Shown here: positions 44,491 through 54,700 of the stretch, in pieces
Numbering within the stretch: the first letter of the stretch is position 1
Layout of the letters: the number at the start of each line of letters is the position of its first letter
Origin: Cordylochernes scorpioides
Lineage: Eukaryota > Arthropoda > Arachnida > Pseudoscorpiones > Chernetidae
Assembly: GCA_030710605.1 (NCBI GenBank)
Contig: CP092863.1
Coordinates: forward strand, 114,952,680 to 115,016,679
DNA: 64,000 nucleotides
Direction: 5' to 3'
Position numbers and translations under genes: made by a program
The notes under the pieces: model-generated
Told to the model about the DNA's origin: nothing
The model's database searches: none
The model's input: only the letters and a program-made list of their open reading frames with translations

Positions 44491-46143
44491 TTGGTAGAGT
44501 AGATGTGACCTCCCAGACCTTGCAGGCGGGCAGCTTTAGTATTTCTATTTATAGTGTTACGACGCTTTTCAGCGGTCGTTGTTTGCGCACAAGACTCAAT
44601 GTAGGTTCGTTGTGGATAACAGCTTAGTTCGTTATATTTTATTGTCAGTTAATGGAATGGGGAACTAGATAGATGGACTTGTCTCCAATGTCCACCTTCA
44701 GAAGTATATTCCTCTTCAACGTTCCGCTTCACACTATACACGTCCAGCCTGGACTACACCGCTTTGTAGGCCGCTCCGATGTCAGTCTCTCCTGGCACCG
44801 TCTTACAAGATCATCCACACGCCTGGAGGCAACACGCTGCTCCATCCACTTCCCGCAGATGTAACCAGACTCTGTCCTCCCCTAAACCGGAATGCTGTTT
44901 TTGGCGTCTGTTCCCCTCACACATAGCAGCTGAAATCCACCCATCTTTCCCCAACTTTTACTCTGGTATCTTTGCCTTTCAGATAGCTTTTCATCCATTT
45001 TACAACAGAAAAATGAAAAAGGAATACCCCAGAATTGTTCACATTTTTAACATTTTAGGATATGTGTCATTTGAGATTATTGATTGAAAAGATATGATTT
45101 GCATATGTATGTTGACTATTATCTAACTGACACCTTAAATTTAGTAATATGCAAATAAAAATATCAGTGGTATGCAAATTAAAATAATTGAATATTTAGA
45201 TAAAAAAGTCACTTATTTATAAAGGTATTAAGAAGTTGGCGTTATTTTTTGGACCATTCTTGAATATTTAATCGAATTTAGAGAAATGTTTTTTAAAAAA
45301 TAACATTTTACAATAAAAAAAGTGCAATTAATTTTTAAATCAGACAAACATTATTTCGATAAAAAAAATAAATAAATATGAGATGCTTATATTTAAGAAA
45401 TGGTTAGTGTAAAAAATATATATATTTTGATGTAAAACGTTTATATTTATTTTAAAATTTAAACATTGATAAGTTTTTATGGCCTCTTCATTCAATTTAT
45501 GACTTCAGACGTTATTAAATGTAAATGGCGGTGTGTAAATAACTGCGGGGCAATTGTCCTAATATTTAGCAGACGCCTTTTTTTTTTGGCGGGAAAATAG
45601 TTTTTATTTGTTTATTCCTCTCAACCCGCGCCCTAGAGTATATATATATGATAATTTTTTTAAAAATCATTAAGTTCTTTTTTTTTTAGTGGGCAATATA
45701 AGATGAAATTTATGTTTTCTTAAATTTCTTTAATATATTACGCTCTATAAATTCATTAAAAATCTAATATATGCATCTTTTTTAAATATTACGCTCTATA
45801 TATAGAGAGAGATGGAAATTTTGCCTGGGAGGAAATTGATCTAATAAAATAAAGGTCGCATCTCCCGTTTTTTTTAGATTAATTTCCTCCCGGCAAAATT
45901 TCCATCTATATTTTGGCCATAGATTTGGCCTAACCACCTTACCAGCTAAACATCTCTTTGGTAGATTATGAAGATTCCATTTGATCCCTTGTGAATATCA
46001 TGAAATAAAGTCCGCCCTAGACTGACGAATTAGCTCGAAACCATGGTCTCTAGGGGGACGTTTCTCAGTTTGCCAAAGTTGGTGTTGTGGCTTTGTCAAC
46101 GACCTGAGTCCGCTAGTTCGCGGAGACGGTCAAAAGTTGCATA
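44491..46143. other. Unassigned DNA; AT-rich after 45090
   Basis: 44530-45010 is less AT-rich and has two overlapping frames (44673-44864 and 44779-45087), neither with a motif I recognise; it may be a UTR or old repeat. 45090-45800 is AT-rich with nothing seen. Confidence 0.45.
45811..45907. repeat. Small inverted repeat
   Basis: GATGGAAATTTTGCC, GGGAGGAAATTGATCTA (45811-45843) and its near reverse complement (45877-45907) flank a 33-nt spacer. It could be a small MITE; no duplication was fixed. Confidence 0.7.
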
Positions 46144-47562
46144 CACTGCGTGACATTGAAAATGGAACACCAAGAAATAGTGGCCAGAAAATTATGCAAA
46201 TTTCAGGGTAGACGCGCCTAACCGAGTTATGCAAATGATGTAAAATGCGCAGCTCTCGTGCGCACATGGAGTAAGATATAAGGGAAGGATCTTGCAGAAA
46301 GGACAGTATTCGTGTCGTTATTTCTTCAAGGAAAATCATTGTAGAAATTTTGTTCTTGTGTCAAAAGACACGTGTAATAACAGAGAATGCCAGGTCATCG
46401 TAAACGGAGGCAGTTCAAGCAGACAGACGCTTTTACGAGGGGCATGGTGATCGGACTGAAAAGGGCAGGTTGGTCCATACGTCAAATCGCAGCTGATACA
46501 CACCTTGGTGCGTCCACGGTGCACCGACTGTGGAGAAGATGGTTGGAACAAGAAATTGTGGCAATTTATAGGAATGTCGGTGCAACCAGAGTGACGTCAG
46601 CACGTGTGGATCGGCGTATCCTTCGACAAGCAGTGGCGGCCCCACAAGCCACTTGTACCGCCATCCTGCAACATGTGCAAGACACCCTAGATCATTCCAT
46701 CTCGACCAGAACCATTTCCCGTCGATTGGTTGCTAATGGCTTGCACTCATGCCGTCCGCTAAGAAGTCTGCCATTGACCCCACCGAATAGGCGCCAACGT
46801 TTGGAATGGTGCCGGGCTAGATCGACGTGGATGACGGAATGGCACAGGGTCGTGTTCTCAGATGAGTCGCGTTTCTGCTTGTCCAGTGATAGTCGCCGTG
46901 TACGCGTGTGGCGTCGACGTGGAGAAAGGTCCAATCCGGCAGCAATTGTGGAACGCCCCACCGTGCGACAACGTGGAATCATGGTTTGGGGCGCAATCGC
47001 GTATGATTCCAGGTCACCTTTACTTCGTATTCAGGGCACTATGACGGCCCAACGATACGTTGATGATGTGCTGCGACCGGTGACACTCCCCTACCTTCAG
47101 GGGGTACCCAATGCCCTTTATCAGCAGGATAACGCCCGACCGCACACTGCTCGCATTAGCCAACAAGCTCTGCAAGATTTACAGATGCTTCCCTGGCCAC
47201 CGTACTCTCCTGAACTCTCACCAATCGAGCATGTCTGGGACATCATTGGACGCCGTTTGCATGCCTTGCCACAGCCGCGTTCAGAAGACGAACTGTGGCA
47301 AATGGTTGAGAAGGAATGGATAGCCATCCCTCAGGACGCCATCCGTACTCTGATTGACTCTCTACGTATACGTGTTGCTGCGTGCATCGCCGTCCGCGGT
47401 GGTCCTACTTGCTACTAAGCCGACGCCGTTCTCGCTCTGTATTATGACTATCATTTTGAAATAAAGATCACTTATTGTTCGTCCCTGTCTCTCTCTGTCT
47501 GCCGAGTTTCATCACTTTCTGGCTACTATTTCTTGGTGTTCCATTTTCAATGTCACGCAGTG
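46144..47562 (+). mobile_element. Tc1-like element, apparently intact
   Basis: 1419 bp with inverted ends CACTGCGTGACATTGAAAAT and an extended match (GGAACACCAAGAAATAGT, GCCAGAAA) of about 50 bp. TA flanks both sides (46142-46143, 47563-47564). The single gene is uninterrupted, so this is the best candidate in the window for a mobile DNA transposon. Confidence 0.93.
46387..47418 (+). CDS. Tc1-like transposase
   Basis: 343 residues, full length for the family. It would bind the inverted repeats and move the element by cut and paste into TA. N-terminal helix-turn-helix: FTRGMVIGLKRAGWSIRQIA and GASTVHRLWRRWLEQ; a second DNA-binding segment contains ISTRTISRRLVANGL. Catalytic residues: Asp159 in VVFSDESRF, Asp248 in YQQDNARPHTA, Glu281 in LSPIEHVWD. 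The spacing from Asp248 to Glu281 leaves 32 residues, against 34 in classic Tc1. GRP-type and basic stretches (RRVRVWRRRGER) could serve nuclear import. No stops or shifts. Confidence 0.94.
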   Translation: MPGHRKRRQFKQTDAFTRGMVIGLKRAGWSIRQIAADTHLGASTVHRLWRRWLEQEIVAIYRNVGATRVTSARVDRRILRQAVAAPQATCTAILQHVQDTLDHSISTRTISRRLVANGLHSCRPLRSLPLTPPNRRQRLEWCRARSTWMTEWHRVVFSDESRFCLSSDSRRVRVWRRRGERSNPAAIVERPTVRQRGIMVWGAIAYDSRSPLLRIQGTMTAQRYVDDVLRPVTLPYLQGVPNALYQQDNARPHTARISQQALQDLQMLPWPPYSPELSPIEHVWDIIGRRLHALPQPRSEDELWQMVEKEWIAIPQDAIRTLIDSLRIRVAACIAVRGGPTCY

Positions 47563-47696
47563 TATAATGGATTAGACAACCATCCGGAATCTCTATCAGT
47601 CCACGACACGCCGGGGGACAGCCTTCATTCAAGTCAGTGGTGATACCAACGACATGTTGACTTTCTCAATTTGTGACAATCACAAACTCTGGAATG

Positions 47697-47988
47697 GGGG
47701 TCGGTCTAAGAATTGCCTAAACCGTTGATTTTCGACCACTACGACCTGGGTTCGATTCCCATATTGGACACTTTTTTTATGATTAAAAAAATGCTCCAAT
47801 GGCCCCACGATTCTTGCAAAAGTCCAACCCCACCAGCGAATGTAAGTAACCAAACGGGGCTCTGGCACATTTGTAAGTGGAAAGTTGAACTGCTTTTCAC
47901 ATGTGTAGACATATGGTGCACTTACAGTAAAAGCAGTCGCTATGATTATAATGGCCTGTACCACGTGTACTAGGGATAAGCAAAAAAA
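47697..47988 (+). repeat. SINE family A, copy 3 (most complete)
   Basis: tRNA-like head at about 47697-47770 with GGGTTCGATTCCC as B box, then a T-run, then the body (GCTCCAATGGCCCC, AAAGTCCAACCCCACCAGCG, CTGGCACATTTGTAAG, CTTTTCACATGTGTAGACAT, GGTGCACTTACAGT) and the end GTACTAGGGATAAGC plus A-run. It gives the family length, about 290 bp. The head is less tRNA-like than that of copy 4. Confidence 0.8.
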
Positions 47989-48041
47989 CTCTGGAATAAA
48001 ATAATTAATTGTTCTGATATTTAGTTTTTTCAACTATACAC

Positions 48042-48640
48042 ACGCATAGCTCTATTAAGACCACCGGTCTTATACATATTTATCACAGGAAAAAAAAAGG
48101 AAGCATAGATGGAGCTCCTATACTCCAGGCAGCACAGAACCCAACAACAGCCTCCAGGTCCGACACAGTGGCCACACCGTACATAGGTTAACGCATCACC
48201 GAAAAGACGAGTGTGGAATCAGCCGCGTTCTAGTTTTTACTCTCCTCAACCAAATGTACCACGACATGTCCAGTAGCCACAACGTACATACATCAAGGTT
48301 AACGTATCACTGAAAAGACGAGTGTGAAATCAGCCGCGTTCTAGTTTTTACTCTCCTCAACCAAATGTACCACGACATGTCCAGTAGCCACAACGTACAT
48401 ACATCAAGGTTAACGTATCACTGAAAAGACGAGTGTGGAATCAGCCGCGTTCTAGTTTTTACTCTCCTCAACCAAATGTACCACGACATGTCCAGTAGTC
48501 ACACCGTACATACATCAAGGTTAACGTATCACTGAAAAGACGAGTGTGGAATCAGCCGCGTTCTAGTCTTCACTTTTCTAATCCAAATGGACCACGACAT
48601 TCGGCGATTCTATTAATCCCCTCTGAACATTGACTGAGGA
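48042..48640 (-). repeat. LINE 3' end (family Y) with internal 111-bp tandem repeats
   Basis: On the minus strand it ends with hairpin AAGACC / GGTCTT (48057-48071), AATAGAGC and an imperfect TG tail. Inside, a unit of about 111 bp (GTACCACGACATGTCCAGTA to CTCCTCAACCAAAT on plus) repeats from about 48140 to 48600. The copy at 42970-43260 has a single unit, so the tandem arose within this lineage. Confidence 0.75.
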
Positions 48641-48842
48641 GGTTTTTTTTCAACTCTACATCTTCTTTACATACACCAATTGCTGTCCCAATCTGACAAC
48701 TCCTTCTTTTCGCGTCGATTTTTTGTTATAGAGTAAGTTATTTACATAATAGTTAACTATAGTTAATGCATATAGAGAGGGAATATGTAAATATAAACAA
48801 ATTTTAACACCTTGCCAAATGCTTTATTTTTATTTACTTCTT

Positions 48843-48873
48843 CTGACGAAGACAAAAGATTTCTGTCGAAACG
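48843..48873 (+). ncRNA. Hammerhead ribozyme-like motif, core conserved
   Basis: CTGACGA (48843-48849) matches CUGANGA. One extra A is followed by stem II (GACA / TGTC, 48851-48867) and GAAA (48868-48871), then CGTT. The single extra base before stem II is also in the 5S-associated motif. Penelope-like elements carry such motifs; function here is untested and a stem III is not obvious. Confidence 0.5.
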
Positions 48874-48952
48874 TTGAGAAAATAAAAAAAACTCTAACTG
48901 GCCGAAGTGTCTATTTTTTATATAAAAAGAATATTCTTATACTAGCCGAGTG

Positions 48953-49913
48953 ACCCGGGCAACGCCCAGGGTTTACCCAAAGGGCCTGCAGAGACTTTAA
49001 AAGTATAGATGGTGGCTTAAAAAGCGCAATGGGTATATTCAGATTTCCTAGAAGCAGCATTTCAAGTAAGGATAAGTAAAAATACTTTCTAAGTATAAAT
49101 TCGTTAATTCGACCATGTTTTGATTTCCAGAACCTATGAAATTACAAACAGTAATTCGACAATACCGATAATTCGACCCCTTGCGATAATTCGACCTTGA
49201 TTTGATTTCCCAATCTCTGGCCTATCAAATAACAAACGGTAATTCGACAATATTAATTATTCACCACTTCTGATAATTCAACCATTTTAAAATGCAAATT
49301 TCGACGATTGATGTTTACTTACAACTTTACTAAAAAAAAAGGTATTATAGATGCGAGCAACGAAACATTTTGAACCCATATAATGCAAATTCATATCCTC
49401 ACTTATAGGGTGTCAAGCCTAAAGGATGCGAATTCATGTCCCTGATTTCTAAAAATTAACATAAAATTGTAGGCTACCAACGCGAATTCGCGTCTACTGG
49501 GATCTTTTCCCATACCTTCTTGCCTATTTATCAGTGGGTTGGGTGGGGGGGGAATGTCAGCTGTCCCAATGTACCTGTAAAATGTCACATGCGACCGAGT
49601 TCAAGCAGCCATTATTTTTATTTATTTCAAGCTATATAGATGACATTAAAAGAAAATATCATTTTTTAAACATGTTATTATATGAACAACTCGATTTTCA
49701 TACGGCCCACTGGACCATGTAACTCTGGAATCATAAGTGCAAAAACAGACATCCCTAAAGGACTCCTTTAAAATATCTTTATGATTCTTTTTTAATAATA
49801 TTCTTAAACATTTTTAATTTTTTTTTCATATTTATTAACTTTTCAATATAGAAAATAAGATAACATAAAAGGGATAAATTCATTTAATGGACCTCACTAA
49901 AAACTGCATTTCT
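48953..49913 (-). repeat. Helitron 3' terminus and tail
   Basis: On the minus strand the end is a hairpin (CCCTGGGCGTTGCCCGGG) followed by TCACTCGGCTAG, ending CTAG, with the next outer plus base A (T on the element strand), the usual Helitron 3' end. The stretch 49850-49913 repeats the end of the Rep/helicase region (TTTAGTGAGGTCCATTAA). Between these is AT-rich DNA with repeated AATTCGAC phrases and no gene. Confidence 0.6.
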
Positions 49914-50033
49914 AGCCGAGTGACCTGGGCAAAGCCCCAGGTTTACCCTAAAGGCCTGTGAATGGGCAGGATAACCATATGTGTGCCATTGCAAAGATCC
50001 TAAATCAATGTATAGAGCACTGGGGAAAATAGG

Positions 50034-50341
50034 TTTTTTTTTTTTTGCTTATCCCTAGTACACGTGGTACAGGCCATGATAATCATGGTGGGTAGTTAGC
50101 GACTGCTTTTACTGTAAGCGCACCACATGTCTACACATGTGAAAAGCAGTTTGACTTTGCACTTACAAATGCCAGAGCCCCGTTCGGTTACTTGCACTCG
50201 CTGGTGGGGTTGGACTTTTGCAAGAATCGGGGGCCATTGGAGCATTTTTTTTTTTAAACAGAAAAAAGTGCCCAATGCGGGAATCGAACCCGGGTCCTAG
50301 TGGTCGAAAACCAAACGGTTTACCCAGCCTTCCACCGACCA
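50034..50341 (-). repeat. SINE family A, copy 4 (complete)
   Basis: Minus strand. The tRNA-like head is at about 50270-50341 with a perfect GGGTTCGATTCCC B box, the body matches copy 3, and the end GGATAAGC plus a 14-base A-run sits at 50034-50047. The intact Helitron unit at 50620-50660 shows the empty site (AAAATAGGT, then GACCAAAA). Confidence 0.85.
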
Positions 50342-50731
50342 AAAGTCAAAATAATAATAAATATTTTATGAATGAACAAATAATACAAAAAATTGCTTTC
50401 AGGTGAGAAACTATAGGCATTGGTGAAAACTTTAAAAAATTATATTGAAAAAAAAAAAGAAAACAAATATTAAAAGAAAATTCAATACAACACAACTATA
50501 TAGCAAATACAGCCATTATTTCTACCCGAGTGACCCGGCAACGCCCCGGGTTTAGCCTAAAAACATGTGAAGCGCTAGATAACCATATGTGAGACATTGC
50601 ATAGATCCTGAATCAATGTATAGAGCACTGGGGAAAATAGGTAAATAAAGACCAAAAATCAAAATACTTAATTATAAATATTTTATTAGTGAACAACTAA
50701 TACAAAAAAATCCTTTCAGGTGAGAAACTAT

Positions 50732-51142
50732 GTTGTTGATGTTTCTTATCCCCTTGTGTAAAGATTACACGAATTCCATGATCTCATGGAATGGGGTATA
50801 GGGGTGCAGCTTTCGTTGATCATGGCACCATGATCCAGGCACACTTTGGTGAAAGTCTGACTTTGCCTGTGATTTGAGGCCATTCCAAATATGGAAGCCT
50901 TTGTTTCTGACTCTAACATGAGCACAGACGCAGCTCCTCCGTATCCCTGGAGTGGAACCATTGCTGAGGTCCATCAACTGGGTCAGTTGAACTCAGGATT
51001 TTTAAAGAGGGAGTGTCCCTCCTGGTTACAGCATCAAGTCTACCAGAACAAGACTTGATACAATCGTGTAGAGAGTTTACTGTACCTCCCAACAATGTCC
51101 ACTGCACCACAGGCCAGTTACAGAGGGGTAAGCATGGGAGGT
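50732..51142 (-). mobile_element. LINE-type insertion with 12-bp duplication
   Basis: 411 bp flanked by perfect GTGAGAAACTAT (50720-50731 and 51143-51154). On the minus strand it ends GATAAGAAACATCAACAAC, an A/C-rich tail typical of some non-LTR elements. A frame at 50746-50961 has no recognised domain. It is probably a 5'-truncated LINE end of a family not otherwise in the window. Confidence 0.7.
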
Positions 51143-51243
51143 GTGAGAAACTATAGGCATTGGTTGATGAGGCACAATTTGGATTGTAGATTATAAACAA
51201 AAGGTAATAAGACCAAATCCAAATATATAAATAGTGTGTGACG

Positions 51244-51273
51244 TTTCGGTAACAGCGTTGTTACCATCTTCAG
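51244..51273 (-). ncRNA. Hammerhead-like motif, left arm
   Basis: Reverse complement of the right-arm motif: CTGAAGA at 51267-51273 and GAAA at 51244-51247 on the minus strand, with a 6-bp stem II between. Confidence 0.55.
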
Positions 51274-51299
51274 ACAAAAGTACTGAATGGAAAAAAGGA

Positions 51300-51417
51300 G
51301 CCTACAGCACCCGGTGTTCCCAGGTGGTCACCCTCCCAAGTACTGACCGAGCCCGACGTTGCTTAACTTCGGTGATCGGACGAGAACCGGTGTTTTCAAC
51401 GTGGTATGGCCGTAGGC
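51300..51417 (-). rRNA. 5S rRNA, complete sequence
   Basis: 118 nt on the minus strand, from GCCTACGGCCATACCACG to GGGTGCTGTAGGC. The ends pair (GCCTAC / GTAGGC), and the internal Pol III promoter is present: box A-like AAGCAACGTCGGG, intermediate element and box C TGGGAGGGTGACCACCTGGG. TCCTTTTTTCC follows at once, a terminator. It is close to the animal 5S consensus as I recall it. It lies in a mobile element, so it may be a transcribed gene copy or a retroposed pseudogene. Confidence 0.9.
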
Positions 51418-51431
51418 CATAGTACTTTTGT

Positions 51432-51461
51432 CTGAAGATGGTAACAACGCTGTTACCGAAA
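51432..51461 (+). ncRNA. Hammerhead-like motif, right arm
   Basis: CTGAAGA (51432-51438), one extra T, stem II GGTAAC / GTTACC (51440-51457, loop AACGCT), GAAA (51458-51461), then CGTCACAC. The invariant CUGANGA and GAAA are intact. GTC after GAAAC could be the cleavage triplet of a neighbouring copy; stem III would be very short, as in Penelope-type hammerheads that act as dimers. Confidence 0.55.
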
Positions 51462-51747
51462 CGTCACACACTATTTATTTATTTGGATTTGGTCTTATTA
51501 CCTTTTGTTTATAGACATTGGTGAAACTTTAAACAATTTTTTTGGAAATGAAACAAAAAGTAAAAGAAAACAAATCTTAAAAGAAAATTAAATACAACAC
51601 AACAATAAACCAAATTAGACAACATAAAAGGCATACATTCATTTATTTGAAATGAAAAAAAAAATTAAAAGAAAACAAATCTGAAAATAAAATTGAATAC
51701 AACACAACTATATAGCAGATAAGACAACATAAAAAGGAAAAATTCAT

Positions 51748-54700
51748 TTAAAGGACCTCATTAAAAACTATATTTCTAGTTTTATAAATACGTGGGTTCA
51801 ACTTTACCCGTATGCTATTCAAAGTTCGCACACGTGAAAAAGCCACATAGAGCTGTCCATGAGTAAACACGGGCTCATGTAGCAAGAGACCCACTCTAGC
51901 AAAGGTTTGGCCTTGAGCCTTATTAATAGTCATGGCAAAAGCCAACCTTAGTGGAAACTGACGCCTCTTCAGAATGAAGGGAAGGTTGGTATCTGAAGGA
52001 GCCAAAGATATTTTTGGCACCAATACAGTTTGTCAAACTTTGGTCCCTGTCAGTATTTGTGCTTCTAGGACATGAGAGCGCATGCGCTGGATAACCATAC
52101 GTGTGCCATTGCAGAGACCCTGCTTAGGATTCAAATTTCTAAGGAGCATAACAATAGCACCAATCTTAAGGTTTAACCGGTGTGGAGGCATTCCTGTGGG
52201 AGTAAGACTATTAAGGAATTCAGTAGGGTAGTTATTTTGTTCCTCCACATTCTCACACTCGACACTGTCAACACTGAGAAAACACTGACTCCTGTTTGGT
52301 AAGCGATCCAAAACTTTTTCATTAATCTCTAACGAATCTGTGTTTTTTGGCGTTAAAATCACAGACTGGCTAAGGGCGGTAATATCACCATAGGAAGAAC
52401 CAAATATTTCCTGCACCAGGTCAACCCCATGAAAGATACAGCTTTCTGGAAGAGAAATGAGGCCCTGTTGGTCTGTAGGTAGATCACCATCACCAACTTT
52501 AAGTAACCATTGAGAGAAGCTCTGTGCATCAATACCTGCTCGCATATTCTGAGTAAGGCGCAAGATCACAAACAATGGCCATAGCTTGCTTTGCTTAATG
52601 CAAGCAGCAACAATTTCAGCTCTTGAAGCTCGAGGTACCACAGGTAGCACTTGGCGAAAGTCACCTCCAAGAACAACAACCTTTCCGCCAAAAGCAAGGT
52701 CACAATGCATAATGTCCTTTAGGAGACGATCCACAATTTCAAGTGCTCTGTAGTGGGCCATAGGAGCCTCATCCCAAATAATTAAGGATGATCTACGAAT
52801 AAGCTCAGCCTCAGAACTATTGGCCGAGATCGCAGCTACAGAATTCTCAAGCAAGGGAATCGGCAGCTTAAACCTGGAATGGACAGTCTGGCCACCTGAC
52901 AAAAGGGTAGCCGCTATTCCAGTGGAGGCCAGCGGAATGACAATTTTTCCAACGGCTCTAACACAATGAATTAGGGTGTTATAAACATAAGTCTTGCCCG
53001 TACCACCAGGCCCATCAATAAAAAAGCAACGTGGATTTACATTGAGGGAATCAACAATTGTGTCAACAATTGACTTTTGATCTGGTGTAAGGGACCTATA
53101 CATTTCTGTCCCAATTTGCAGCTCTGCATTAACATCAAGGTGATCCTCTCCTGAATCAAGAAGTGGGGTTAGGGGTGCAGGAAGTCCATAATGGTGGCAA
53201 CTGAGGCGATTTTCTCTCAGCTGGAATTCAAGTTCTCTGAGAGTCATCTGTTCAGCAGCTGCGTCAGATGTTGCACGAGAAAAGTCCTCACTAAGATACC
53301 CCTTGTATTTGGTCCACAGTGATACAGGGTCGGTAGGATTATTGTAGATGAGAATTGTCGCAAAGAGCTGCCGCAGTTGACAAGGCATTTGGAACAAAGC
53401 CGCCTCAGCTAAGCATGCATCCCATTCAGAATCATCAGCCAATAATCCACGGCGCTGGGCAGCCTCTTTAAAAGTGGAGCAAACAATATCATCCACAGTT
53501 CGCAAATCTTCAAAACTCTGAGCACCTGCAACATGTAATAGTAGAAGCCGGAGGTGGTAACGCTCAGAATCTTTAGGATTCACTGAACACATACGTCCAA
53601 TGCACAAAGCCCCACCCCGAACTCTAGCACTCCATTGATTCTGCCTGAAAACATAAGCGGAAGGTATGTCTCCATATAAAAGTGATCTTGCGGATACATT
53701 AACACAATTGAGCTGAAACCAGGCAGTCAGAGTTGTGCGTCTGCGTGAGGCATTTTCAAGAGCCTGTTCTTCACTACCTTCAACAAAATAGACAGATTGA
53801 AAATTAGGTAGATGAACAGCTAAGCGGCATATGGTATGCGAGTGAGCATGCAAGCGATATTCAAACATTCGCCACATTGCCTCAGGAGCACTTACATACC
53901 GAGCGTCAAGAAAGTTTTTGATTTCATCATGTGCCCTGCTTTCCATATCTAATTCTCCAACAGACACTTCCACCTCAGCCCTGTCGTGTCCCTTATATAC
54001 ATACTTGAAAAGATATTTGACACTTTTCACAGAGGCACAGACCTCCACATTAATGTGAGCATTGAACCTAACCAGCAGATAGGGGTTATAGGGAACAACC
54101 CAGCGGTTATCCACCTCGTGAGTGCCCACAACTAATGTCTGGCCGTCATCTCGACGTCTGTAGCGAGGATAGCCATTATTGTTAGCCTCAGTCAGCTGCA
54201 GGAATGATTTAGGGAAGTCTTTAGTACACTTGCCATCAGACATGCATGGTGAGTGAAGATTGAAGTTTCCACAAGGACCATGGATCATATGTTTACGAAC
54301 CATGTCATACAGCTGAACCTGCATAGTAGGGCTAGGAATTTCTGCACAAACCAACATGTCAATGGCATCCCTGTCTCTAGGCTTGTCTTCTTCTCTAAGC
54401 ATAAACAGCATGTGGGCATGCGGTAAACCGCGTTTTTGGAACTCAACAACATGCACCCGAGCAATGACCACTCCCAATACATGCTGACTAACAATCTCGT
54501 GCAGTAATTGTTGTAACTTGAGATTGAAAACTCTAGCCACCAGATCCGGTCTATCAGAAGGATTCTGGTTAGGAAGAAGATTTTCAACAATGTCAGTCCA
54601 ACGTGGGTTACAGGTAAATGTCACGAATAGGTCAGGTCTTCCAAACTTTCTAACAATGGCCATTGCATCCTGATAGTTTTGTTGCATGGCCCGGGAACTC

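Larger units (their letters stand above)
51165..51515 (-). mobile_element. Composite element: 5S rRNA between inverted hammerhead-type arms
   Basis: 351 bp flanked by CATTGGT on both sides (51158-51164, 51516-51522), so it inserted as a unit. After 27 bp come a 93-bp arm (51192-51284), a short linker, a complete 5S sequence (51300-51417) and the reverse-complement arm (51421-51513). Each arm carries CTGAAGA, stem GGTAAC / GTTACC and GAAA. The arms match almost base for base. It lies in the Helitron tail. I know of no exact counterpart; it looks like a Penelope-derived or retrozyme-like non-autonomous retroelement that uses 5S as an internal Pol III promoter. That role is inference. Confidence 0.75.
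49914..51747 (-). repeat. Two further Helitron tail units in tandem
   Basis: Hairpin ends like that at 48953 occur at 49914 (CTAGCCGAGTGACC on plus) and 50522 (CTACCCGAGTGACC). Each is followed by the same block (ATAACCATATGTG, CAATGTATAGAGCACTGGGG, GTGAGAAACTAT, AATACAACACAACTATATAG). Within 51545-51745 a unit of about 100 bp is itself duplicated. The units are split by a SINE, a LINE-type insert and the 5S element. They form the 3' tail of the Helitron coded at 51748-55440, or stacked copies of it. Confidence 0.65.

Noticed and set aside
44673-45087. Possible host exon in the less AT-rich block
   Set aside because: Two overlapping frames, no domain, no splice-site support, composition like old repeats.
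51300-51417. Ordinary host 5S rDNA unit
   Set aside because: Single copy, enclosed by inverted arms and a target duplication, within a Helitron; not a tandem rDNA array.
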